Below, piece by piece: positions 1-10,092 of a stretch of DNA of 21,375 nt (its first letter is position 1; each line of letters begins with the position of its first letter). Under the pieces are notes generated by a model. It did not search any database. It was not told where the DNA came from and was given only the letters and a program-made list of their open reading frames with translations. Origin of the DNA: Apostichopus californicus. Taxonomy: Eukaryota; Echinodermata; Holothuroidea; Aspidochirotida; Stichopodidae. A program made the translations under genes and the position numbers. The DNA lies in contig JAIPMN010040924.1 of the NCBI GenBank assembly GCA_020650975.1, positions 1 through 21,375 of the forward strand, written 5' to 3'.

Positions 1-1483
1 TTGGGCCCCAAAAATTTGTCCCAAAATCCATTTGAGGTGGAAATAACATATGGGCCAACACAGCCCAAAAATAGACCAGGAATAATTGCAATGTTAAGAT
101 TTTTATGTTGGATCCCATAACCTCCTAATATTCATAAGTTCTGCGCCAAACACGATAGGGTCCACCTCACTATAATTCATCTATGTAGAAAGTAGGTCAA
201 ATATCCATCAGGGCATAAACTTAAACTTGGTGAGTTATGGTGGATCCAAGCAAGTGTCGCAAACACACACGCACACTATCTTGCACACACAAACCAACGC
301 CAACCTGATTGCAAACGTTTTATTTGCTTCCAGCAAGGAACCAAACACACCTTCCTTTCAACATGATATGTAGACCTGTATACACAATAAGATAAGATAT
401 TCACCTCAAGTAAAATTTAACAGCTATAACAAAAGGGCAGGATTCTGCATCCCGGATGCAACATATCAGAACACGTCATTCTTATTTAACTATATGCTTT
501 TTATTCCAAAACTTCTTCCAATTAATCCTAATTATATGATTATTTGAACAAATATCAAATAGTTGACAGCTGCAAGCTGTGTGATTCTTCATACAGCACT
601 AAGAACGTTCCTATTACAGAGATTTCAAACAATGTACGCTCATGATAGGAATGATTGCATTGTTTTAGAGATCATGTATCATTTGAAGTATTATTTTCAT
701 CACAAATGTTACAAGTTTGGACTGAGTTTTTGTTTGAAATTTGCATGCATGGGAAGCTAAACATCTCTAATACTGACTTGTTGATTCTGATGTCACAATT
801 ATTTTCTCCTCTCTGCTATGGGACTTACATTGCCAAATAAAACGAGCATTCAAACAATAGTAATTTATTCCACACTAAGTTCTTGAGATCCTTCTGACAA
901 TATGTCAATCAGCTGTAGTATTCCATACAACTTTTGCACAGATCTCCTTTGCATGCGATAAAAACTAAGCTCGTAAATTGTTACCTGCATGACCCTTTCA
1001 ACACATTGTGTTATGAAAAAGAATCTGAGTATAATTGCTGAACGGATGGGGAAAAGGTGGATATCCATACAACTGAATGCCACTATAGAATAGGCAAACT
1101 GTTTACTTTAAATAACAATGGGACTCAAATTAAATAATACTGGATTAAAAGAACAGTATATTTCAAATAGAATTTTCTTCCAGACATTTCACTAAACTCT
1201 TTTCTCTCTTTTTCTTTTCTTACATGAATGTTACACTCACATCACACACACACACATGCCTATATAGTTTGCATAGAGGTTTTGCAGGGGAATCCTACTG
1301 TACATCATATATGTACAATACTGTACAATATATCAGAAATTAGCTGGGTGCTACTAAGTTGAAAAGATAGGTGCAGAGCCTATTTGTTTATGAAACATCT
1401 GGATGCCAGTTTGGAAGTAATGGATGCCTGCTTATTTTCACCTATGCTCATGACCTTAATTACAAGGGGCTGGCAGTGGCCAT
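1..1483. other. non-coding stretch, no gene supported
   Basis: I see no convincing coding exon on either strand here. The open frames are short, low in codon bias and lack splice-flanked coding character. There are short CA-rich tracts near 262-290 and 1230-1256 and an odd-length palindrome around 447-461 (arms TGCATCC and GGATGCA with a central C). The segment around 215-255 carries words (ggtggatcc, acttaaactt, gagttat) that recur near 3627-3660, so it may be an outlier of the degenerate repeat described at 3220-4680. Confidence 0.6.
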
Positions 1484-3106
1484 ATATTTTGATAATATGA
1501 CATACCCATACACATGTGATGGTTTTAAGTGATTTTAATGTTTAATGTTTTGCGGGGTTTGAAAACTTCAAAGGCTGTGGGGCCAGATAACATTCATCCT
1601 TGGGTACTAAAGGAACTGGCTACTGATATTGCACCAACTATCAGCCATCTTTTCCAGCAATCAATCACTGATGGGAGTCTACCTAGGGATTGGAGAACTG
1701 CAAACATCTGCCCCATATATAAGAAGAATGATGTATCCTCGCCAAGGAATTATCGCCCTGTTTCCCTTACCAGTATCTGCTGCAAGCTCTTGGAGCACAT
1801 AATCAGTTCTAATATCATGGAGCATTTCCAGAATAATAACATCTTGACTGCTAAACAGCATGCATTCAGGAAATACCATAGCTGCGAGACCCAGCTCGTT
1901 TCTGTCATCAACGAATGGGCCTCCTCCCTTGACCAAAGAAAACAAGTGGATGTCTTCATCCTTGATTTTGAGAAGGCTTTTGACACTGTTCCTCACGAAT
2001 TATTGAAATCTAAACTGTACACTATGGGTGTTTCACATCAGGTTCTCTGCTGCGTGGATGCTTTTCTGAGTGATAGAGAGCAGTCGGTTGTTGTCAATGG
2101 GTCTAGGTCTAATCCTTCTATGGTTACTTCCGGTGTTCCTCAAGGGTCAGTTTTGGGACCCATTCTCTTCCTGGCCTATATAAATGATATTGGTAATGCT
2201 GTTTCTTCTGGTGTCCGACTGTTCGCTGATGACTGTGTCTGTTATCGGGTTATCGATGATGTCAGTGATGGTCATCAACTTCAGGAAGATATTAATATAC
2301 TAGGACAATGGGCTAAAGATTGGGGCATGAGTTTCCAGCCGGTGAAATGTAACATTATGACCATTATTAGAAAGAGGAAACCTGTGATTTTCAATTACAT
2401 GCTCAATGGGGTTCACTTGGCTAAGGTTGATTGTGTTAAATATCTGGGTATTCATATCACTTCAGATCTCAACTGGGGAAAGCATATTCAAAATGTGTGT
2501 AACAAAGGCAATAGGATATTGGGAGTTCTTTGTAGAAACTTATCCCCTTGTTCGAAGGATGCAAAATTGGCTGCGTATAAAGGTCTCCTCCTGCCAGTAT
2601 TGGAATATGCCAGTTCTGTCTGGGATCCCCACCAAGCTTTCTTGCAGCACAACCTCGAAAACATTCAGAGGCGTGCAGCCCGTTTCATCGCTTCAGATTA
2701 TTCAAGAGAGCCTGGCTCTGTCTCATCTCTTTTACGGGACCTAAACCTGGTGCCCTTGGCAGAGAGGCGCAGGCAAAGTAGAATCATCTTATTTGCTAAG
2801 GGCATCCATGGTCAGGCTCAGATTCCTATTGAAGGAAGCCTCTGCGTAGGAGTCGGAGCATGCACGATATGCATTTCTGCCAATTGTATGCCAGTACCAA
2901 TTGCTATAAGTATAGTTTTCTTCCAAATACAATTAGGGATTGGAATAGTCTGCCTTCAGACCTCATTAGTAGTTCCAGTGGTTCTGTGAATCCTGTCACT
3001 CATATCAGTACTCGTGTCAGATTTAACTAATTACTCTCTTGACATGTGTGTGGTGAGATATTGTCCCTTTTTGCGGATGTGTCACCGTAACGAAGACGAA
3101 GACTTG
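1484..3106 (+). mobile_element. 5'-truncated, frameshifted non-LTR retrotransposon (LINE, jockey/CR1-type reverse transcriptase)
   Basis: Remains of a LINE copied toward the right. The body is a long reverse transcriptase reading frame. Just upstream, 1511-1540 can be read as HVMVLSDFNV, resembling the GDFN motif of the apurinic endonuclease that precedes RT in such elements. The rest of the endonuclease is missing, so an internal deletion or 5' truncation is likely. After the last stop (3028-3030) comes a short 3' tail with the repeat acgaagacgaag near 3092-3105, which may be the microsatellite-like tail typical of this group. Left and right borders are approximate. No target-site duplication was identified. 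Confidence 0.8.
1529..3030 (+). pseudogene. LINE reverse transcriptase, broken by a frameshift near 2835
   Basis: Reverse transcriptase of a non-LTR retrotransposon, which copies element RNA into DNA at a nicked target. The first 1.3 kb is open. It carries the finger motif SKAVGPDNIHPWVLK (residues 14-28), RPVSLT (76-81), catalytic motif A LDFEKAFDTVP (145-155), motif B SGVPQGSVLGP (201-211), the catalytic box RLFADDCV (230-237) and KYLGIHI (304-310). Key aspartates are intact. The frame is lost around 2830-2845: the conserved C-terminus (RDWNSLPSDLISSSS and onward to a TAA at 3028-3030) continues in the next frame. The open frame that continues to 2989 is therefore not native after about residue 435. 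The first ATG is only the first methionine in the open stretch, not a true start. RT class is clear; exact clade (CR1, L2 or jockey) is inference. Confidence 0.9.
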
Positions 3107-3219
3107 GCATCTTAGCAAGAAATATTCTTTGCTTGATTTATCTTTGATCTCTAACCTTGCAATCTCAATGTCAGAGAGGCACAACCTCACATCTTGCACC
3201 ATCCTTCATAGTTTGAGAA

Positions 3220-4680
3220 TATATGCCAAACAATTTAGCAAGAGTGTTTGTCACAAATTTGCATTGGAATTTTATAGATTTCAAGTCTGACCCTGTGACT
3301 TTTGGCAGATGTTACCATAGTAACTACATATTTTCAAGTATTCCCATTATACCTGTGAAGGCTCCAAGTCAACTAAATTTTTCCCCTTGGAGAAAGCCAA
3401 AAGGGGTAGTTATTCCTTGCAACATTTGAAATGAAAACATGTAACAATAATAAATATTGTTACCAGCAAGATATTTGCACTGTTGTGGACTTAAATTTCA
3501 AGTATGAAGTTCATCTTAGCTTCAATCTTTGAGTTATGACTGTTGTTAAGACTTTGCCCTCTGTTGACGTCACATGAACTTTGACCTCCACCAAAAAATA
3601 ATAGGGATGTTGTATGTAATAATGGTGGATCCATGTACTTAAGTTTGGAGTTATCCAGTTTATAAGCTTAATTTCACACTTTGGAACACACTAATGGTCA
3701 TCCACATATTTAGTTAGTAAACCATCACCACATGGATTCATTCTACCTCCAACAAGGAATAAAAACAGAAAACCAACAGGCTTAGTGACTCCTTGCCAAC
3801 TTTTATGTAAACACTTCATTGTAATACTAAAATGACCTAAAATGAACTTTGACTTCCACAGATAACAATATAGTGTTCTGTTACTCACTTAGTGAATTTA
3901 CACACAATATATGAATTTCATCCAAGCGTTGTTTCTACATTATACCATTTACTGTTCAGAGTTTTGATCTCTGGTGACCTAAAGTAACCGTTCATCTCCA
4001 TAAAATATGTGAACTTATGAAGGGTGATTTGCTAAGTACTACATGAACTTTATCCAAGCTTTGCTTTTGGAGGCATTGTGTTCAGTAGGTTATGAAACTT
4101 CTTAACCTCTATTGAACTTTGACCTCTACTAATAAGAGTCAGCATTCTTGTGCTCTCTGAATTTAATCCAAGGTTTGCTTTTGAAGTTATTGATTCTACA
4201 AGGGTTTCAGATTTTGACCTGTTACCATTAAACCTCCATAGAAAACATGGTTTCTTGTGCAAATTAACTATCGATCTGAGTAACAATTGAGTAACCACCA
4301 AACACGTCTTTGTTATAGTGTTAACCAGGTGTTCAGACTTTGGCCTCTTGTGACCTCTTTTGACCTATGTAGAAATCAGTAGGGTTTATATACTAAATAG
4401 TTGGATTCACAATATGATTTGCTTTTGAAGTTATTGAGTTTGATCTCAAAACTGTTGTCCTCAACAGAAACAATGTGCTTCTTGTACAAAGTTAACAAGT
4501 AACTATGAAGTTGAACCGCCATGTACTATGTTGACAACGTTGTCAGACTTTGGCCTCTGGTGATCTCCAATGACCTTTGACCTCTATGTAAACAAAATTG
4601 TTCTTGTACCCACTAAGGTGGATCCTAATATCAATAATTTACTTTTGAAGTTAATGCAATAACAATGTTAAGATTGTAAT
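3220..4680. repeat. degenerate GACCT-rich repetitive region, no exon seen
   Basis: A stretch of about 1.45 kb with loosely repeated phrases: gactttgrcctctgktgacct, tgaactttgacctcta, ttcttgtacccactaa, ggtggatcca and tttgcttttgaagttattg. The ctttggcctct-type phrase recurs near 3962, 4213, 4338 and 4549, so the spacing is irregular (roughly 115-250 bp). This looks like an old, strongly diverged tandem or dispersed repeat. It would form the downstream intron or flank of the extracellular-protein gene at 4686-6157. No open frame with coding character was found. Confidence 0.55.
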
Positions 4681-4685
4681 CTAAC

Positions 4686-4805
4686 CTGGAACAGTCATTG
4701 TCAAGGTAACTGGTAGTCTGCAAAAAAATATCTGGACACTTGTATCATCACCAACATTCCCCTCTATAACTGACACCTCTGATGAACTGAGATATACTTC
4801 AATTG
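4686..4805 (-). CDS. internal exon, Calx-beta-like half domain of an extracellular protein
   Basis: A 120-nt exon read on the minus strand, flanked by acceptor cttgcag and donor gttaga. It has phase 1 at both ends (2 nt, 39 codons, 1 nt). The peptide starts IEVYLSSSEVSVIEGNVG and ends RLPVTLTMTVP. The pattern of alternating hydrophobic strands, an xVxEG turn and a closing VTLTMTV strand resembles the first half of a Calx-beta module, an immunoglobulin-like beta fold found in many large extracellular or cell-surface proteins. The expected second half (GTA..GxDY) would be in a following exon that I did not find. It shares strand and phase with the EGF exon 1.26 kb upstream, which suggests one gene. 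The domain name is inference; the exon itself is well supported. Confidence 0.6.
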
Positions 4806-6061
4806 CTGCAAGATGAGAGCATTAACGAACATGTCTATTAACATAACATCATAAATGGACAATATTCTAACACTGAGATAACTCCACCAAAAAATATGAA
4901 TTTACATCTTAATGCGACTAAAATTCATCACACCTAACCTGTATACACATACAGGAGCAAGTGATTTTTGCAGAAGGCTGAACAGTAAGTACATGTTTAA
5001 TTTTAGAACCTTTTCTTGGGTGTGGGGGTGGGGGTTTTCATAATTGATACACCTTTGTCAAATACTTTTCTATTTGCTTAGCACCAATGATAATAAACAA
5101 TTTTTACTGCAACTGCACTATAAAGTTTACTGAGGTCTCCTCACTTCAAGGAGACTCAAATCTGAGCTCAACACAAAATATGCTTCACACAATGTTATAT
5201 ATGTAACAACTTTGGAGTAAGTTTATATCAAAGGGACTTGGCATGTAAACAGAAATTTGTTGTTCCACAAATAACATGGTTCTTGAAAATGTTTGTGTGA
5301 TATTGGAACCATAAACTATGGCAGATGTACTTTTCAAATTGTTGTGAGCTTTGATTTCACATATATATTCTACTAAAGTTGTATAAAATTGATAAATCTT
5401 CTAAAAGAAGATGTTTTCTTACTATTGGTTTATACTTCTAACTGCATTTTGATATCTCAGTCAATGGTTTGCTGTACTTAATATCAAACATGATCTTAGA
5501 TTTGATAGGGTAAAAATTTGTTAAAAACACTCAAATTGATTGATACTTTGAAATGAGTCTGAGTTTGATCTATACAGGAGGCATTCACAATCAACTTTGA
5601 TATCCATCCAAGTTTCCCTTTGAGATAACATTTCTCCAGCAAGGCAATTGCACATATTCCCTAGCACATATACATAGATGCGTACAGCATATAATTAAAC
5701 ACGGTTTCGATTTACATTAAAACCAAAGTCAGTTACCAAACATTTGAAGAAATTGCTGGTTGGAACTTGCTTCCTAAATTTGGACGGTACAAATTAATTT
5801 CAGAGTGATACATGAAGCATTTTACCTTTTATCATGTTGGATAAAATGCAACAGCAGAACGATCTTTAATTCCAAACTGGTGGACCAGCCGTACACTATT
5901 TGGACAGGGTCATTACTTTTTGTACTGTTTGCCTCTTGGGCAGTATGTCCATCATTAGGAATAAAATATGGACCTTAATATATCATAGCTATACTAATGT
6001 TAATCTAAGAAATGTTCTTTAAGTGATACTGAATACTTATAATGGATTTAATGATACTAAC
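4806..6061. other. probable intron between the Calx-beta-like and EGF exons
   Basis: AT-rich sequence with no supported gene. A weak exon-like stretch at about 4941-4980 on the minus strand (between a cttactgttcag-type acceptor and a gttagg donor) contains several cysteines but does not fit an EGF spacing, so it is not called. Confidence 0.4.
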
Positions 6062-6157
6062 TACTCTGACATGAGGGACCTAGAAATCCAGGTTGGCAGG
6101 AACATAAATCATCATCATTACAGGTACCTCCATTCTGACAGGGAACAATGAGACAAC
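6062..6157 (-). CDS. internal exon encoding one complete EGF-like domain
   Basis: A 96-nt exon on the minus strand with acceptor cccaacag and donor gttagt, phase 1 at both ends (2 nt, 31 codons, 1 nt). The peptide holds all six EGF cysteines in canonical order and spacing: C-LIVP-C-QNGGT-C-NDDDL-C-S-C-QPGFLGPS-C. The PCQNGGTC and CxCxxGFxGxxC signatures are exact. EGF modules form disulphide-locked folds in secreted or membrane proteins and are usually shuffled as symmetrical phase 1-1 exons, as here. There is no Asp/Asn calcium-binding pattern at the N-terminal edge, so it is probably a non-calcium EGF. Neither the signal-peptide exon nor other exons of this gene upstream were found. Confidence 0.85.
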
Positions 6158-6760
6158 CTGTTGGGAAAATGATACATCATATGGATTCAATTACAACAAA
6201 TGTCAACATGCATTAGAATACACAGTATATTTTATATAGATCTTAGTTATAAACCAGAATATTTCACATTGACAAGTAACTGCAAGAAATATATGTTTGT
6301 CAATTCCACATTTACTTCATTTGACATTTTGATTTGTTTATATGCTCAAAGCAGTTTATATATACAATGTTTTCTCCCTCCTCAGACGGCTTTCTTCTAA
6401 TGAATCAAGTACTGATAACAGGATAATATATGCCTAGTGTGTATGTGCATCTGAATACATGTTACACAATAATGACAGTTAAAACACGAAACAATAGTTT
6501 TACATTCCAATCATCTTCTGTTGCATATTTTAACATTTTTATCTTCACAGGCTTTTTGCAGTAGCTGAATACATCCCTACCATGTTTTTTCTTTCTTTTA
6601 TTAATGATATTTCATGGCAGAGTGACCTGCTGTAAGTTTACTCAGTACAAGTGAAGTAGCAGATTAGCAAGCTTTTAGCATATACTACAGCCATAATGAT
6701 TTTTGTTTTTTATTGGAATTATTGGAAATTGATTAAACATTGAACATGACGCATTTCGGG
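6158..6760. other. intergenic or intronic, nothing supported
   Basis: AT-rich sequence with only short open frames. A short minus-strand run around 6640-6693 reads as a hydrophobic leader-like peptide (MAVVYAKSLLICYF) but ends in a stop without a splice donor, so it is not called as the signal exon of the EGF gene. Confidence 0.4.
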
Positions 6761-6784
6761 AAGGGGCGACCGCCCCCCCCCCCT

Positions 6785-6955
6785 GAGCTTGGCCTGGAAA
6801 GTGTCATTTCCAGCGATCTGGGAGGCATTTTCGGTCAAAATTTTCTTGTACGCTTCGCGCCAACCCATCGTCATGGGTAGTGCCATTTCCAGCGATCTGG
6901 AAGGCATTTTGGGCCAACTTTTTCTTGTACGCTTCGTGCCAACTTCTGGTGGCGC
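6785..6955. repeat. two tandem copies of a dispersed repeat unit (about 85-90 bp)
   Basis: The words catttccagcgatctgg, aggcatttt, ttcttgtacgcttcg and gccaac occur in the same order at about 6806-6869 and 6882-6945. A third, more divergent copy lies at 8116-8180. The copies sit beside a poly-C run (6772-6783). This looks like the inner part of an old non-coding transposable element. The minus-strand open frames here only reflect the repeat (two versions of REAYKK / HEAYKK) and are not called as genes. Confidence 0.7.
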
Positions 6956-7118
6956 TACGCTTAGATAGTTTTCCTACAGGCTTAACCACTCCCTTGGCAA
7001 ATTCCTCGCTACGTGCCTGTTCGAATTTGTAAAGCAAACAGCAGATATCACATCATACCAGTGAGCATGAAAATGGCGTTCCAGGATGAACAGCCTCAAA
7101 ACTGTCTATGTGTGTAGT

Positions 7119-7594
7119 CAAAGGCGTACGAGCCCAATTTGATTGGGGGGGGGTAGGGGAAGCTGTAACGACTTGCCCGAAAAATATAACCAAAATTTTT
7201 CGCGCGCTCCGCGCATGATGTCATTATCATATAAGCATGCATCGGTTATTACAGCGCATGCCATCATGTACCGTACGGTCCGTGAAAGTTGCGCAGTATA
7301 CCGCCGGATGCTAATGTCAACAACGAAATGTCTTATGTAGATGGAGAGAAAGCAATTATGTCAAAACTCTATTTAACATTAGTAATGGCGAATTAGTCTG
7401 CCAAGCTTAGAACTTTATTTTAATTACCAAAGAGATATTTTTTAAACTATTCATTTCCTTTAGCTACATCATTGCAATTTATTTTTCTTTCAGTAGGTGC
7501 CCAAAAAATTCTCAGGATATTGCCCGAATTTTCAGAAAAAAACATTTGGTTGGGGGGGGGGGGGAGGCTGCAGCCCCTGCCTCCTACGCCTATG
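7119..7594. mobile_element. non-autonomous DNA transposon with 8-bp target duplication (hAT-like)
   Basis: The element is flanked by the exact 8-bp direct repeat TGTGTAGT at 7111-7118 and 7595-7602. Its ends are imperfect inverted repeats: CAAAGGCGTACGAG at the left (7119-7132) and, read on the other strand, CATAGGCGTAGGAG at the right (7594-7581), with 3 mismatches in 14. Inside each end lies a G-run and a ttgcccgaa word, in inverted arrangement: the left copy at 7174-7182, the right copy (attgcccgaa) at 7519-7528 on the plus strand beside the G-run at 7552-7564. An 8-bp duplication is typical of hAT elements, but superfamily assignment is inference. There is no transposase frame. Confidence 0.7.
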
Positions 7595-7755
7595 TGTGTA
7601 GTGTTCGGTTTCGGAAATATCTGGTATTTTTTCATTTCCTTCAACGAAGTTTTATAATAGACGTTATAAAAGGTTGTAATATTTGTACACCAATAAATTA
7701 ACTGTGTATGAATTTTCGAAAATTTCCTGACCAACATTCTTCATCATACTTCCCT

Positions 7756-7800
7756 CTACTCGTACAATTTTGACAGGTCTGTTAAGGGTTGAAGGTTTTT
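7756..7800 (-). CDS. possible 3'-terminal coding exon of the coiled-coil gene
   Basis: Read on the minus strand, an acceptor-like aatatag is followed by 14 codons (KNLQPLTDLSKLYE) and a TAG stop at 7758-7756. It starts in phase 0, which fits the phase-0 end of the candidate exon at 7955-7908 and of the firm exon at 10488-10417. It is short, the acceptor has a poor pyrimidine tract, and no AATAAA was seen closely downstream. It is reported as a candidate only. Confidence 0.3.
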   Translation of the reverse strand, partial: KNLQPLTDLSKLYE

Positions 7801-7907
7801 CTATATTGGTTGTCCATAGATGAAATTTTGTGCAACATTGTCTTGAAGTAAGTTTATTCACGAGAAATGTGAATTTTGAAATTCTGAACAAATAATGGGA
7901 TTGAAAC

Positions 7908-7955
7908 CTTGAAAAGTGGGCCTGTCGGGTATTGTGGGCCGCGACGTAGAATCAC
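7908..7955 (-). CDS. possible penultimate exon of the coiled-coil gene
   Basis: On the minus strand, a pyrimidine-containing acceptor (cttttgtag) is followed by 16 codons, VILRRGPQYPTGPLFK, and then donor gtttca. Phase 0 at both ends agrees with the exons around it. The local base composition (CpG-containing, less AT-rich) differs from the flanking intron. A second reading frame here is also open, so the reading is not secure. The exon would lie just beyond the decayed LINE at 8269-9713 as seen from the upstream exon. Confidence 0.3.
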
Positions 7956-8099
7956 CTACAAAAGCAATGATCCACAGGACAAGCGATGAGGTCGAACATG
8001 ATGTGTGACTAGTGACAATCTTCAAAAAGGTTATGGATGGAAACAAAATTATTGGGAAATACTTGGTTCTCAGGCAAAAGTGTACATCTGGTTGGTCAT

Positions 8100-8245
8100 T
8101 TTCAAGCCCGAGAAGTGCCATTTCCAGTGATCTGGGGGGTATCAAAACCAGAAATTTTCTTGTACGCTGCGCGCCAACCGATGGTGGCGCTCCGCTTAGA
8201 TAGTAATTCGTGCCCCCCGGGTTAGAAAATCCTGGATACGCTCCT
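8100..8245. repeat. third copy of the dispersed repeat, with a possible element end
   Basis: It shares catttccagtgatctgg, ttcttgtacgctgcg, gccaac, tggtggcgct and cttagatagt with the copies at 6785-6965. It then runs on through a C-run (8214-8219) and ccgggttagaaaatcctgg to tacgctcctgca, which may be the true right end of the element (read outward-in on the other strand: CAGGAGCGTATCCAGGATTT). No matching left end was found, so the element is probably truncated or broken up by later insertions. Confidence 0.6.
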
Positions 8246-8268
8246 GCATATTCACTTATTTATATAAT

Positions 8269-9713
8269 GTAAGTTTAAATGAGAATTCAATTCCGTCCCT
8301 ATGGAAGCATGCTAAAACATCACCTGTGCCTAAAATCTCTATTCCAACATCTGTAAACGATTTTAGACCAATTGACATGTCCAGCATTGGTTTTAACTGT
8401 ATGCAAAAATTATTATTTCCATACTTGACGCAGGTCATCGTATCACACGGTGATAAAAATCAGTTTGCCTACAAAAAAAGGCGTGTCCTGCACAGATGCT
8501 ATACTCAAGCTCGTACATTGTGTTGTTTCTGGTTTAAATCAGAGTGACACAACAGTCACTAAAGTTTTATTTTTAGATTTTTCAAGTGCTTTTAATACGG
8601 TTTTACCAAATCGGTTAATCCAAGGTTTGTGTAGTTTTATCGATGAGTCATGGCTAATACATTGGTTGGCTAATTTTTTACAAGGATGGTCCCAACAAGT
8701 CAAGCTACAGAAAGGTTATTCAGAGGAATCAAATATTACAGTGGGAGTCCCCCAGGGAGATCCTCTATCTGCGTTACTCTTTACAATATACACAGATGAT
8801 ATACGTTCTTCTCTGGGGTGTAATGTAATTAAGTAAGCTGATGATACAGCTATATCCCGTAACACTTCAAAGCGGACACACCTTGAAAATCAAAATGACT
8901 ATAAATCATGTATTGATAATATGGTCAATTTGTGTGAGCAGAAGAACCTCTTGCTTAATCCTAAGAAATCTAAAGAAATCATTTTTGAAAACATTAACAT
9001 TAAACATCAAGGTCTCATTCAGACCAGGGATCAGAAAACTTATGTTCAAGGCTCCATTGTTGAGCGGGTATCTCATACTATGTACTTAGTATTGACGCCA
9101 AGTTAACCTTTACTAAACATACAGTATATCTAAAATGATGTCTAAGGTGTTTTATATTGTATCAAGGTTGGCATACATTACTCCTTATTTTCATTCTAAT
9201 GTAAGAGATAAGGTTTTCAACTCATCAATTCTGCCAGTGATTGTGTATGCAGTTCCTGTCTGGTATCACCTTCTATATTTAATCTCGACTATGAAAGCCT
9301 GGTTGGTAAAGTAAACACTGCTGCTAAAAATGAATTCATAAGACTAGCTAAGAATATACATAGTTCTAAAGATCACCCACTTCAATCCGAGTTGATCTCT
9401 CTGTGCAATAGAACCAACAAGTACAATCTACGTAATCCTACTATCTTGCCAACTTTTAGAATTATGCTTTTTAAGAACTCATTTATCTACAGGGCAGCCA
9501 TTTATATTCAAAATGGGTTCTTAGAATCTCTGTTATAATCCTTTTAATCTTTAAAACTTCTAATCCTCCATCTTATTTCTTTTTTTTTGTTTTTTTTTGT
9601 TCATGCTTTCATGTTTGTACATTTTTACAACTTTTATGTATCATTTTTTATGTGTCCTATTTATAAATTTTATAATTTATACTGGAATAAAGAAATTGAA
9701 ATTGAAATTGACT
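8269..9713 (+). pseudogene. decayed LINE reverse transcriptase, second family
   Basis: A non-LTR retrotransposon remnant with several lesions. From the left it reads ENSIPSLWKHAKTSPVPK and FRPIDMSS, then shifts frame at an A-run (8472-8478). It continues with motif A FLDFSSAFNTVLP, motif B TVGVPQGDPLSALLF (about 8739-8783) and the catalytic box. Here the expected Tyr of YADD is a TAA stop (8834-8836), directly followed by GCT GAT GAT (ADD). The thumb region LLLNPKKSKEIIF follows, a further frameshift occurs near 9085-9110, and the 3' part reads MMSKVFYIVSRLAY and RAAIYIQNGFLESLL before a stop near 9535. The 3' end carries aaattgaaattgaaattg at 9691-9708, a short repeat tail typical of such elements. 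The endonuclease and 5' part are missing. It differs clearly from the LINE at 1484-3106. Confidence 0.85.
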
Positions 9714-10092
9714 AGCCAGTCTTTCACAGTCGAATTTCATCTATTAATAGTTCTTCCTTCATTACTTTCCATTTCTGAGTGATATGAGTCATAGTATGTG
9801 AAGTATCGGCTGAAAAGTTCTCAGGCTGTGTTAGATTTACAGTAGTATTGGTTCCCTAATACATTAGTGCACATAAAAAACTGTATAGAGTGTAGAATCT
9901 AAAATGCCTATCACCGACCATTACCGATTGACCTTTTGACCTCTTGCAATATACTCCTCTATGGTGTAACTCTGAACTAGCTTATTTGCCAAACAAACAG
10001 GAACAGAATGAAGAATGGAATATTACAATGAGGTAGCCATCAACAACATTGCCTCTGATCCATTACATCAAACACTTTTCAAACAAGTCTAT

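Noticed and set aside
865-1083. 72-residue minus-strand frame with a possible donor (CAG|gtaac) near 985
   Set aside because: There is no recognisable domain, no good acceptor, and composition is like the surrounding non-coding DNA.
1679-1996. Minus-strand open frames opposite the LINE
   Set aside because: They are antisense shadows of the reverse transcriptase reading frame.
4941-4980. Cys-rich minus-strand stretch between acceptor- and donor-like signals
   Set aside because: The cysteine spacing (TCSCMC) does not fit EGF or another module, and phase does not match the neighbouring exons.
6719-7037. Overlapping minus-strand frames with repeated (R/H)EAYKK peptides
   Set aside because: The peptide repetition follows from a duplicated non-coding repeat unit; the third copy at 8116-8180 is not open in that frame.
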